Shown here in pieces: positions 47,401-57,496 of a stretch of DNA of 64,000 bases. The position numbers and the translations under genes are program-made. Within the stretch, counting starts at the first letter, position 1; the number at the start of each line of letters is the position of its first letter. This DNA is from Mesaphorura yosii. Lineage: Eukaryota > Arthropoda > Collembola > Poduromorpha > Tullbergiidae. Below the pieces are notes generated by a model, which was not told the DNA's origin, did no database searches, and saw nothing but the letters and a program-made list of their open reading frames with translations. Where the stretch lies: NCBI GenBank assembly GCA_009869945.1, contig WIXG01000005.1, positions 372,001 through 436,000 on the forward strand. Reading direction: 5' to 3'.

Positions 47401-48964
47401 CTGACATCTGCTCCGCCCATGAGGCCCTTATGGGCAGAATATCCCGAGGACGTTAATACATTTAATATTCAGGACCAGCATTTAATCGGTGAGACAAACC
47501 GCAATTTCATTCGTTTGTGGTGGTTGAACTAAAATGCTTGTTCAATTGTATAGGAAATGCGTTACTCGTGCATCCGGTGACTGATAAAGGAGCGTCGTCT
47601 GTGAATGTTTATATGCCTCAAGGAATCTGGTATGATTTCTACAAGCATAAAGCATATGCGTCTGGGTCTCATTCGATATCAGTGACTGAAGAAACGGTAG
47701 GATCGCAAGCATGAGCTTTCACTGAATACAAATAGCAAAGCTTCTTAAGCCATAGATTTAAAAACTTAAGTCTTTGCACGTGACAGATTCCAGTATTCCA
47801 AAGAGGAGGCAGCATTATTCCGACAAAACAGCGAGTCAGAAGGGCATCAAAATTAATGAAGTCCGATCCCTACACTTTGTACGTAGCCGTGGATCAAAAT
47901 GTAAGTAAACTAAATGCTGTCCAACTCGCAGACCAGTAAATGAAATCTTCCTCTACCACTTTTAGGGATTTGCCAACGGAACATTATACATCGACGATGA
48001 GGAGTCATATGAGTACAGAAACGGAAAATATCTTCTGCTCAATTTTGAGTATAAAAACAACCAGCTGAAATCAACGTAAGTGCTCAGTGAATAGTCAGTC
48101 AGCTGGAAACTGCGTGGCTCGTAGCACGACAAAATACCTGCAATAAGATCCCTCCATGACAATATCCCTCCCCGACATAATCTCAGACAAACACGAAGGC
48201 TTTAGGGGTAAGAGGAAGGACAAGAAAGAAAATGCCTGTGAACTCGGCAACCCGGCACAAGGCCGGGCTGCTAATTGAGCACATTGGGTATGGAAAATTG
48301 GAATAAGCCGAGCATGCAATTTTTATAACAATTCGAAACGTTATAAAAGAAAGAGTAGTTAATTTTTAAAAAATACATCAAACAATTAATAAAAAGAATA
48401 TAAAATAAGAAATACATAAAATTTGAACAGTAAATGAGTACATGCAGGTTTAAAAGCTGTTCATTCTACAAACTGAACAGTATGTCCAGTGGCTAATGAT
48501 AAAGACTGAACTCGGCTTTGAAGATTCTTAGTTCGGACCTGTGACAAACCATGTTAATCTGAAACCATATTTTTTGCACATTTTTGGAGGGGTTATATCG
48601 TGAAGGGATATTGGCAGAGGGATTTATGCTGGTGGGATTCTGTTGTGGATTCGCGTGGCTAATTTACTAATTCTGCATTTGATTCTTACGACTAGGGTAA
48701 AGAATTCAGGTTTCAAAACTCCGGAGTGGGTTGAGAGAATAGTCATTATTGGATTAACTTACAAACCAACAAGCTGTCAAATTACAAGTCATTGTAAGTC
48801 CTTCTACTCAATAGTAGCTACATTGAATAAGCTTTAACACGGGTTCTCAATTTATTTCAGCTGTGGGAACCACCAAGTTGGAATTCGAGAGCTTCGACCC
48901 ACTTGTGATAAGGAAGCCAGCTGTATTGGTCGGTGAAGATTGGACGCTGACGCTGACACCTTGA
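44404..48964 (+). CDS. GANAB: glucosidase II catalytic subunit (neutral alpha-glucosidase AB)
   Basis: Eighteen exons in unbroken phase give 919 residues (human 944): 44404-44531, 44606-44845, 44916-45086, 45151-45378, 45457-45558, 45616-45722, 45802-45941, 46024-46163, 46246-46433, 46506-46744, 46825-47082, 47166-47302, 47376-47488, 47554-47696, 47787-47900, 47966-48075, 48696-48793, 48861-48964. The enzyme trims the inner glucoses of N-glycans in the ER lumen as part of the calnexin cycle. A signal peptide ([16 protein letters not shown]) precedes the [15 protein letters not shown] start typical of GANAB. The GH31 nucleophile is Asp524 in WNDMNEPS, and the acid/base is Asp600 in [23 protein letters not shown] and FFRAHAH are also present. 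A C-terminal ER retention signal is absent, as in the family. Poly(A) signal at 49133-49138. Confidence 0.97.
48076..48695 (+). other. unusually long intron 16 of GANAB
   Basis: This intron is 620 bases while the other sixteen in the gene are about 55-120. It contains a GC-rich self-complementary word (CCGGC ACAAG GCCGG, around 48250-48264) followed by a long A-rich tract around 48350-48420, on an otherwise AT-rich background. An old insertion is a fair guess; I could not find terminal repeats. Confidence 0.4.
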
Positions 48965-49558
48965 AGATTCTAAAGCTTAGCTCTGCCATTAAAAAAGTGA
49001 TGATGGGGATTTGAGAAGATTGTAATTGTTGCTGACATGACCTCACATAAAGTACGTTGTGATTATATTGCGGCTCATTTTCGTGATTAGTTTAAGACAA
49101 AATCTTGCTATTATTATTAATGAGTATGTAATAATAAAGCATTCGTCAATCAATGAGTTACAAGAATCGAATTAAGCTTGCTTCTTTATTGCGATATTGC
49201 GAATTATGACGGTGTAATCCGCGTCCTTGTCTCCAACGAAAATCAAGAGCTCGAGTGCATGAAACCACTCTCCTGGCGTACACGAGAGTGTATCCACCGT
49301 GCGTGCGTGGAATGATCGAAAAGAACTGCCCTGTCCTAGTTCGGGGCGGTTGCTGCGGGTTACCTTGTGTTTTGCTCTGCCGGGCTCATGTATTTTGTGC
49401 CATGTGTATGTCCATTTTTATTACCCTTTTTGCAATTGGCCAACTGAAGCTGATTTGAAGGATATTTCTCTGGATCGAAGGTGTCACGCATGCCTCGAGT
49501 GGCTGAGGTTTGAGGAAGCGTCCGATTGCGATTGTTCCTGAACGTTTACTAGCCGGCA
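48965..49558. other. intergenic, GANAB 3' UTR and IFT56 leader
   Basis: Contains the GANAB poly(A) signal at 49133-49138. The right part, up to 49558, is the probable IFT56 leader. A cysteine-rich open stretch near 49299-49541 has no family resemblance and is not called. Confidence 0.4.
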
Positions 49559-52234
49559 ATGGTAAGCAATTATGAACATCGCTTGTATCAATCCATGTTC
49601 ATAAAAGAGCTTGGCCTTATCATAATATCCATGCACCGATCTTGATTCCAGCTTCTTTCACGAGCGAGGCCCGCTGGCCAACCCACTGCCCCGACTACGG
49701 ACCCGGAGTCATCGCACAAGCTACCCAAGCTGCAAGATTTCCTCGACAAAAGGGATTTCGTTGGTGCTCTGACATTGTTAGAGGTGAGCCATGAACGGAC
49801 GGACGCAGAGTCTTTACAAATTATTGCACAATTTCGCGATCGTGCAATTTCTTCCAGTTTCAAAAGAGTATCTCGAAATCCGAAGAAAAGGCGAGCGCCT
49901 CGGAGTCGCTGATCCCGTACTGCGCCTTCCACCTGGGCGACCACAAGCGGGCATTGGACGAGTACTTGGAACAGCAAAAGAAAGCCGGGCCACAATGGGG
50001 CAAGGCGGACGAGGAGAGAAACTGGCTGAATTTGGCTGCGTGCTACTTCTCGCTGGGGATGTACAACGAAGCCCTTGAAGCCGCCAAGAAGGGGAATGAC
50101 TGCGGGTTGAAGACAAGGCTGTTTTTTCACCTCGCTCATAAACTGGGCGATGACGAGACGCTGATGACGCTGCATCGCGAACTGGAGGAAACTCTCGAGA
50201 ACCAACTTTCACTCGCGTCAGTGCATTACATGCGGGGAGACTTTCAGCACTCCATTGACATCTACAAAAAGATTCTCCTTGATAAGAGGTATTCCAGCCT
50301 GGCTCTCTCCTTTCAAGCACGCAAACATGCCAACTTCAACTTTCTCCTTGCCTTGTCTCTGAACTCTTGTTTTGTCCAAGGCCAAGTTCTCTCCCTCTCC
50401 CTGCTGACTTGACCAGCGTAATTGATGACCAGTGCTCCGAAGATTTAGAAATGATCACAAAATTGATGTCTTGTCGGTGATGCACTGCACAACTGCACTT
50501 TTTAGGGTTGTTTTGACCCGGGCGTGATGTGATTTCCGCTTTCTTTGCTTTAGAGAACTCCTGGCTCTGAATGTCTACGTCGCGCTGTGTTACCATCGAC
50601 TGGAATACTACGACGTGTCTCAAGAAGTCCTCGCAGTCTATTTGCAATCGCATCCTGACTCGTTCATTGCCCTCAACCTGAGAGCCTGCAACACGTTCCG
50701 CTTGTATTCTGGAGCTGCGGCGGAGAAAGAATTGAAACCGCTCTTGAATATTATGGTGAGATAAGGCATAATACACATGATCCCGTTGCACGTTCAATAC
50801 GTTATTGTACGCCTGCATTTATGAATAGCATCAAGATGAACAGAGTAAACATGGCTCCTTCTCAAACATTTATGACTTGATTCGGCATAATCTGGTCGTG
50901 TTCCGAAAGGGCGAAGGCGCCCTCCAAGTTCTGCCCAAGCTCGTCGATGTGATTCCCGAAGCGAAGTTGAATCTGATAATTTACTACCTGGAAATGGTAC
51001 GGCTAGCCTTATCCACTTGTGTTTATCTTGAGTTCATGTAAGAGACTTTGCTTTTGCCGTTCCTGTTCTAGGACGACGTAATGAGCGCTCACGCTCTGAC
51101 CAAAACGATCGTTCCAACAACAATGGCGGAGTATATTTTGACTGCGACTGTGAATGTTATCTTGGGACAACAGCATGGAAATGTAAGCTCATGCTGCTTC
51201 AACTCCGTACCGTAATAAGTGTCTCTAATTGCCAATTGCTATTGGAATTGAATGAAATCAGAGAGAAGCCTTGGCGTCTGCACAAAACTACTTTAACCGA
51301 ATCGGGTCGCTCGAAACGGAGCACGACACAATTCCAGGAAGACTCTGCATGGCCTCAGCACATTTCCTCAATGGGAACTACGAACAGTGTCTGCTGTATT
51401 TAAACTCAATCAGAACGCACTATTACAATGATGATACGTTCAACTTCAATTACGCGCAGGTAAAACACAAGACAAGCGGACAAGCCTCTCTCTGGACTGA
51501 CTTCGTTCGACTATTGTCCAGTGCTAGTAATACGCACAACTATTGGCACCATCATGTTTTTGTAGGTTTTAGGAATGATGAAACAGTATCAGGAGGCAGA
51601 AAGTGTGCTGGGGATGATACAAAATGAGAAGTTGCGGAATGATTTCATTTACATTCAATGGTTGGCCAGATGCTGTAAGTTCTCGAAGCGAGTTTATCTT
51701 GTTTATGATCTTCTAATCTACTTCTATCTCCTTTCCAGTAATCATGAACAAGAAACCGCGAGTTTCCTGGGACATGTACGAAAGGATTGAAACTGGCCCG
51801 GAATCTTTCCAATTGCTTCAAGTAATGCTTTGGCCGAAGAAAATTGATGTGACTCCTAGTTTTAATTAATTTATACTTTCCTACAGTTAATCGCAAATGA
51901 ATGCTACAGAACGGGCCAGTTTTACTATGCAGCCAAGGCATTTGACATGATGGAAAAGTATGACCCAAGCCAAGAGAATTGGGAGGGCAAGCGTGGAGCC
52001 TGCGTCGGGGTGTTCCAGCTTATCATTGCAGGGCACGAACCAAAGTGAGTAAGAAATTACTATCTTCGACTATCGGCTGTTGAATTTGTCTCTGCCTGGC
52101 TAACTGTATGAATTACAAACAGGGAATCGTTGCCTGACATTATCTTGCTGCTTCGCCAGTCCTCTCGACAAAATGTGGAAAAAATTCTCAATGTCATGAA
52201 GAAATGGGCAAAGGACAATAGAATAAATCTTTAG
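49559..52234 (+). CDS. IFT56: intraflagellar transport protein 56 (TTC26, DYF-13)
   Basis: Eleven coding exons (49559-49561, 49652-49783, 49858-50288, 50554-50755, 50829-50996, 51072-51182, 51262-51459, 51566-51674, 51739-51821, 51887-52044, 52123-52234) give 568 residues against 554 in human. IFT56 is a tetratricopeptide-repeat subunit of the IFT-B complex that carries tubulin-related and motility cargo into cilia. The match is close along the whole length: [11 protein letters not shown] at the start, [91 protein letters not shown] equivalents, [33 protein letters not shown] and [10 protein letters not shown]. The start codon is the last three bases of exon 1. AATAAA signals lie at 52241-52246 and 52286-52291. 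Confidence 0.96.
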
Positions 52235-52240
52235 ATTAGA

Positions 52241-52306
52241 AATAAATTACAAGTGTCAACTATTGCCATTATTGTTAAAGTCACAAATAAAGGTTCTTAG
52301 TTTATT
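52241..52306. terminator. closely spaced opposing poly(A) signals of IFT56 and RpS26
   Basis: AATAAA occurs on the plus strand at 52241-52246 and 52286-52291 (IFT56). The minus-strand signal AATAAA is at 52306-52301 (RpS26, read on plus as TTTATT). Cleavage 10-30 bases beyond each signal would make the two 3' ends overlap. Confidence 0.6.
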
Positions 52307-52360
52307 TGTTACTCTTCATTAACTCTCCATTATAGGATAGATGTAGGTTGTACAAAATGC

Positions 52361-53071
52361 TTAGTTGCGGGCGCCACCAGGTGGTCCAGCACGGTTAGCA
52401 TCCTGAAATTTAAATATTTACGAATTATGGTTATGCATCAGTTTGAGTTCGGTCAATAGTCAGTATCGTCACTAATCCCATTTCCTACCTGGCGTGGGTA
52501 TCTTGGCGGAGGGGTCCTGATCCTACGGTCTTCTTTGGACCTGTTCCTGACCACCTTTGAGTGTATAGCACATGACACGCAGTAGTGCAACTTGGCGTAC
52601 AGCTTCGGTAGTTGGTAGAGATTGTAAACGGAGGCTTCCGTGATGTCCCTAACTGCTGCAGCCTCCACAATGTTTCTAATGACGAACTTCTTTATCGCCT
52701 AGAATTGAACATACATAGAGGTTCGTGTTACCATCAAACAAGAAACATTTGGCCACGGCTGTGAATTCTGTCAATCAAATTACCTTATCCTTTGGAACGC
52801 ATCTAGCACAGTTGGTGCATCGCACCGGTTTGACATGCCCACGACCATGTTTTGAACGTCCGTTGTTCCTTCTTTTCGAAGTCTGCGAACGAAACACCGG
52901 CGACAGTATTAGTTTACATTTACAATGTACAACGTCTCGAAGCCTCCATGGCGGAGTTGGAAACGAGTACCGATTTTGGAGTCAGAGTGTAATTGGGTGC
53001 GAAGTTACTTGCATGTGTCGCTATTCTTAACCTGTGACCTTATCTTAAATGCAAAATGTTTGCCTTACCAT
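52361..53071 (-). CDS. RpS26: 40S ribosomal protein S26 (eS26)
   Basis: Four coding exons (53071-53069, 52882-52784, 52698-52489, 52402-52361) give 117 residues; human has 115. eS26 lies at the mRNA exit of the small subunit. Landmarks: [22 protein letters not shown], the zinc-type cysteines in [24 protein letters not shown], and [21 protein letters not shown], then RTPPPR. The start codon is the complete first coding exon and ends exactly at the donor (ATG/GTAAGG), common in ribosomal protein genes. The last exon encodes only [13 protein letters not shown]. The 3' end converges with IFT56, 126 bases between stop codons. Confidence 0.96.
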
Positions 53072-53531
53072 CTTTTCTTCTCCCACTCAGTGTTCCACGA
53101 ACTGTTGAAAGTTAACTTGCAAGAGAATCCAAGATTTAACAGCAGTGATTAAGTCTCAACAGAAATTGTCACTGTCACGAACCTCACAATACAGTAAGCA
53201 GAAAACAGAGTATGAGGAGAGCAAGAGCTGTAGTGCAATATGCATACAGCATAAAAGCAGTATGGCCGGGCTGCATGAAACCGCATTCACATTTTAGCAC
53301 CATGCTTGAGAGCATTATTTAGGCGACGCTGTAAGCTCAAGGATACAGGACAGGAATATTACACCCAGCCCCAAAAAATCGGTATGAGACTTCGTTGGAA
53401 CTGATATTATGCATCATGGGCGTAATTTTTATTTATTGCTTTCAAATTAATTTATTAGTGATTTGACTATTACGGCCTTTTCTGTATTACACGCCTCTTA
53501 CACATGATAAGTAGATAAATTATACAAGCAC
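53072..53531. other. intergenic between PSTK and RpS26
   Basis: 460 bases that should contain the PSTK 3' untranslated region and the RpS26 promoter. No coding exon seen. Confidence 0.4.
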
Positions 53532-54605
53532 TCAGCTTTGACTACTACTATTTGCTAATTCTAAGATTTCCTTTTGGAATCCCAAGAAATCGGATACTTG
53601 CGATTTCACTGTGATGGTCCCACTCCGAAGGCCATTGATTATCGCGTTCTTTTTCTGCAGTAGGCTCTGGCTGAATAATCGCAGGCTCTCTTTATTTTGA
53701 TCAGTCGAGCCTGGTGCCAGCCTGGAAGTTATCGTGGAAGTGTGAATCCACTTCCTCAGTATTTGGTCGGCTTGATGAATTTCGTTCTCGGCACAAATTC
53801 GCCTTTCTCTTTCAATTTCCTCCGTTCTATCTTCTACTTCGATATCAATCGGGTTCGAGAGCGATGACTCCAGCGTAGCCAGAATTTCAGAATGTATTCG
53901 AGCATCCAGCACGTTCTGAATTTGAAGACAAAATGCGTCGCACACGTTTTTCATTACGTCGGGTTCTTCTAGCTTCGCGTGCATCGTACGAATGACGGTA
54001 TCAGGAACGCGTGCAGAATCTTCACGCTTGGAGTTTCTTTTCAGGCACTCCTCAAGGGATGCGATTGGGTAGAGGATAGAGAAGCCGGTCTTGAACTTCT
54101 TCGCAATTTGATAGACTTCATTTCTCATACTGTGATAATAGTTATTGTCGTCGATAAGCACTACAATATTCTTGTACTCTTGAGAATTCACTGCCTCAAC
54201 GATACGAAAGAATCTGCTGCCAAACGATTCTGAAACTGCCTTCGTACTGAATTCGGATTCCAGTGTGTTGTCCAATTCTGAAATCACGCTCTCGGTGAAA
54301 TCAATAACGTCGACATTTTGTAGCTTTTCTATAAGATACTCAATTGTTCGTAAAAATCGACATCTTAGAATTTTGGCCAAAGTTAGACTACTTTCAGCAA
54401 GTCCAGTTTCGCCTGCGACGTTTTCGCTATCCTGGGAAAATGTTGAGTACTCACGCTGAACTGAGATGGGGACAAATTCGTCATACACAAATTGAAGGAT
54501 TTTTGTTGGTTCCTTAAACCTGTAGTCCTGACTTAGGATCTCGGAACATAGCGTGGATTTCCCACTTGACGGGAGCCCCATCAGCGCGACGAGTGTGATC
54601 TTCAT
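53532..54605 (-). CDS. PSTK: L-seryl-tRNA(Sec) kinase
   Basis: A single uninterrupted frame of 357 residues. PSTK phosphorylates Ser-tRNA(Sec) with ATP, the step before SepSecS makes selenocysteine. The P-loop is visible at the start (GLPSSGKST, about residues 10-18). YDEF follows in the Walker/metal region. The family hallmark VVLIDDNNYYHSMRNEVYQIA appears near the middle as the block IDDNNYYHSMRNEVYQ, followed by LEECLKRNSKR and a P-E/D-T-V-I segment with KLEEPD. The C-terminal part (about 230-357) is helical and divergent, as in other PSTKs. It indicates that this lineage decodes selenocysteine. It is intronless although its neighbours are intron-rich, and its ATG lies 45 bases after the TIMM10B stop on the same strand. 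Confidence 0.93.
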   Translation of the reverse strand: MKITLVALMGLPSSGKSTLCSEILSQDYRFKEPTKILQFVYDEFVPISVQREYSTFSQDSENVAGETGLAESSLTLAKILRCRFLRTIEYLIEKLQNVDVIDFTESVISELDNTLESEFSTKAVSESFGSRFFRIVEAVNSQEYKNIVVLIDDNNYYHSMRNEVYQIAKKFKTGFSILYPIASLEECLKRNSKREDSARVPDTVIRTMHAKLEEPDVMKNVCDAFCLQIQNVLDARIHSEILATLESSLSNPIDIEVEDRTEEIERERRICAENEIHQADQILRKWIHTSTITSRLAPGSTDQNKESLRLFSQSLLQKKNAIINGLRSGTITVKSQVSDFLGFQKEILELANSSSQS

Positions 54606-54650
54606 TGTTGAGTTGGGGTTGGAATTGAGTTGATACGATATAAGAGCACC

Positions 54651-55051
54651 TCACTTAACTTCCGTAGGTGTCTGGGCGGCCTGGGCCTGCTGAGCTTGTG
54701 CTGCTTCAAACTCAGCTATGCGTTCTTGGGCCTTTCTTTCTTGGAATTGGGGATTAATGTCAGCAAACAGCATCATTAGTTTGTGATTCACATTGGCATG
54801 TTTCATAATGCAAGTGTCCACACAGGAGATTTCTTTGTTATTCAACACAATTTGTCCCAAATCATACACGCACCTTCGAAAGCATTTTTCACTAAGTCTG
54901 TTGAAGAGTGTCAGAAAATCCTTCAGCTGGAACAAAAGAAAATGAAAGAAAAATTACAAGCTGCAGCTGCACACTCAAGCATTCAAAACTGGCACTTGTC
55001 CACAATGTAGAGTTGGCATACATTTCTCAATTCAGCAGGATCCATTCCCAT
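54651..55051 (-). CDS. TIMM10B: mitochondrial import inner membrane translocase subunit Tim10B (Tim9b)
   Basis: Two exons (55051-55022 and 54926-54651) give 101 residues, matching the family's 100 or so. Small Tims chaperone hydrophobic carriers across the intermembrane space; Tim10B joins the TIM22 complex. The twin CX3C motif is present: CFRRC at about 25-29 and CVDTC at 45-49. LKDFLTLFNRLSEKCFRRC lines up with vertebrate Tim10B rather than Tim9 or Tim10, as does the C-terminal extension (IAEFEAAQAQQAQ). The start ATG at 55051 is chosen because it begins a short exon in phase; another in-frame ATG follows two codons later. PSTK follows 45 bases downstream. Confidence 0.93.
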
Positions 55052-56027
55052 TTTTGCTTAAGACTTTCCAATTCCAACTGGGTACGACATCGACATCCGT
55101 TGCGTTAATTGATCAATCCAATGATCTCGCGCGGACAATCTTAGCCCTGTTCAGTTAGCACAACGAAATTAGTTTACGCACTCGCATTAATGCCAAGTCG
55201 GTGAAGTGCCACGGAAAAAGTGGTGGATCCCTTGTAATTAATTACCTTTTGGTAAATCTCGTGAATCTACGAATGTAGCCGGTGAACGAAGGGTGAAGGG
55301 TTAAGACCAAACTCGTGGAATTTGCAAGTGCGTATAGGATGTCACGTATTTTCGACGCTCGGACAAGCACCAGGCAATTGGTCACTGCCACGAGTAGCAA
55401 TTTAAAAAGTTAATCAATTGTTAAGCTGAGCTGAAGAATTAATTAATGTGAAACCGTGAGACAAGACCACCATACTAGTTGAAGTAGATTCAAGCGATTC
55501 AAGTCTCACGTTTGTTTCGCCAAAGATGAACTTGGAGCTCTTTGCTTCCGAACACAAGAATACTTGCTCGTGATCATATGCGCTTGGTTCTTCTTGGTGT
55601 TTTGAACTGTCAAGCTTGGAATCGATCTAGTGTGCAGTAAATTATTCAGACAGGTTAATTTTATAAACATTAGTGACACTTGAGGAGGACGCACTCCTGG
55701 AGAACACTTGTAAGCAATTTTATTGCTTTACCTTTTGCATGAATGTCTGAATTTCAAGTTGGACGAAATATATTGAAAGCCAACGTGCCTATTTGCAGAT
55801 ACGAGGAAATATGTCATGGCCCATGGAATCATCGACAACCTGAACTCTTGACAAAACGGCATTAGGCATTGATTTAATTGATTGGGCTTGAGAATGTTCG
55901 TCATTACCGGCACATTCTGAGTGAAGCCTGGCTCCACTGAATTGATTGATCTCACCAGATATTGGCCACAAAATTTAGAACTCAGCGCAGACATTTATTT
56001 GAGTCGTCGGTAATTTCTAATACAGGA
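55052..56027. other. divergent promoter region between TIMM10B and MANBAL
   Basis: 976 bases between two start codons facing away from each other. An acceptor-like taatacag ends two bases or so before the MANBAL ATG, so a 5' non-coding exon is likely. No coding frame with a known motif. Confidence 0.4.
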
Positions 56028-56385
56028 ATGGCGCTCACGGCACACGAAGACATCATTGACATCCTGCTCAAGTACGGACTCATGGTGGGTGCAGTTTTTC
56101 AGCTGATATGCATTGGCGCAGTAATCGCTTGGCCAGACTCAACCACTCACGATCCGTTAAACGTAAGGAAATTCTATAGGGCGTCAATCTCAATGACGTC
56201 GCTTTACCAGCGCCCTTTACGAGAGTGGCTCGCTGGTCCCAGCTTAAATGATGTTTCTGCTTTATGCGTAGGACTCCGACTCCAGCGACGATGATCTCTC
56301 AGAAGACCTACAAGGAAGTCCTTCGAGCAACCCCAACAGACATCAGCACAAGAAAAGAAACGATCGGAGCAAGAAGAGACGCTGA
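56028..56385 (+). CDS. MANBAL: MANBAL-family small membrane protein
   Basis: Two exons (56028-56162 and 56272-56385) give 82 residues; human MANBAL has 85. One transmembrane helix (LMVGAVFQLICIGAVIAW, about residues 18-35) carries the family core LLKYGLMVGAVFQLIC. After it come an acidic serine cluster (DSDSSDDD) and a strongly basic tail (KKRNDRSKKRR). The function of the family is not known; the name only reflects its position beside MANBA in mammals. Poly(A) signal at 56497-56502. Confidence 0.9.
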
Positions 56386-57496
56386 AAAGACGCCCAAACC
56401 CGATTTGTAGGCATTTTCTTGTCTGGTACACGCATGTCACGATTAATTTTGTATTTGTAATCCGCTTTTTAACTTTTTACGTAATCCCCGTTTGCAAATA
56501 AAATATATTCCTTTTGAAATGCCAGTTTCGTAATCCTTTCTTCAGAAAGCCACTGCGCACTAAGCAGTGTCCGTGTGCATTTCATCTCATCTCTGAAGAT
56601 CTATTCAGCTTGATTTAACTTGTAATCGCTTTTATTTGTATCAATTCAGTAACATTTTGTATGATTCAACTTAAGTAAAATAGGAAACAACAACAGTTTA
56701 AGGTATAAAATCGAAAATAACACTATATTTGGCCAGATCATGATCACATTCAAAAATTATGTAACTAGACACCTCACACATTTTCTTACATTTCAATTCG
56801 TATTCAACCCTCATCGCATATAACAAGGACTAAAGACTACATGACCAGACTACCCTACCAATTAGATTACAAGAAAAATCAGCACCCACTTTTTGCATTG
56901 CTTTAAAAGTCATTTCTTGACTTCATGCAGCAGTCAGAGTCAGCTAGTTCGTAAAACGACGTAAAAAAGTTATAAATTAAAGCCATTCCAGCCAAAATAC
57001 AAAGGGTTAACTAGTTGCTGTGTTTGGATTTCCGAGGTAGGGGATTACATTCGGCTCAAATTCTAGGATAGTGAGTATCAGCATAATCATTCTCAATCTC
57101 TAAAATACTGAGTTCATTATAAATCCTAATCTGACTTCCGTAAGGTTTGAAACCGACTGACTTAAGGTCAACGTAAGACTAGCCAATAGATAAGTTGCTG
57201 CTTGCACCGGACAGCTTGCATTTGACTTGACAGACTTGACCACTAATTAACTAATTAGCATACTATACTATAAGTGCTAATGGCAACGGTTACATACTTC
57301 AAAATGTGCAAAAGTAAAAAGTACTGCGGGCAATTAACTGAGTTAAAGTACTTTGTTCATACATAGCTGTGAACCAGCAACAAGCATGATTCAAATATGA
57401 TTCGAGTTTAATGGAGTAAAAGCGCAGCATCAAATATGTGCAGAGTAGCAAAGTACTGGGATAAGTACGATTGTTGTGCGCACGTGAAGATCTTGT
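56386..57496. other. convergent intergenic region
   Basis: 1.1 kb between the 3' ends of MANBAL (+) and the MARCH ligase (-), AT-rich. Nothing recognisable beyond the MANBAL poly(A) signal. Confidence 0.45.

Noticed and set aside
49299-49541. Cysteine-rich 80-codon frame upstream of IFT56
   Set aside because: It overlaps the probable IFT56 leader and has no signal peptide or conserved cysteine spacing.
49588-50320. Two long minus-strand frames (205 and 168 codons)
   Set aside because: Both are antisense shadows of IFT56 exons 2 and 3, where the plus strand matches the family residue by residue.
52883-53068. Possible snoRNA in the first intron of RpS26
   Set aside because: Ribosomal protein introns often host them, but I found no paired C and D boxes or H/ACA arrangement.
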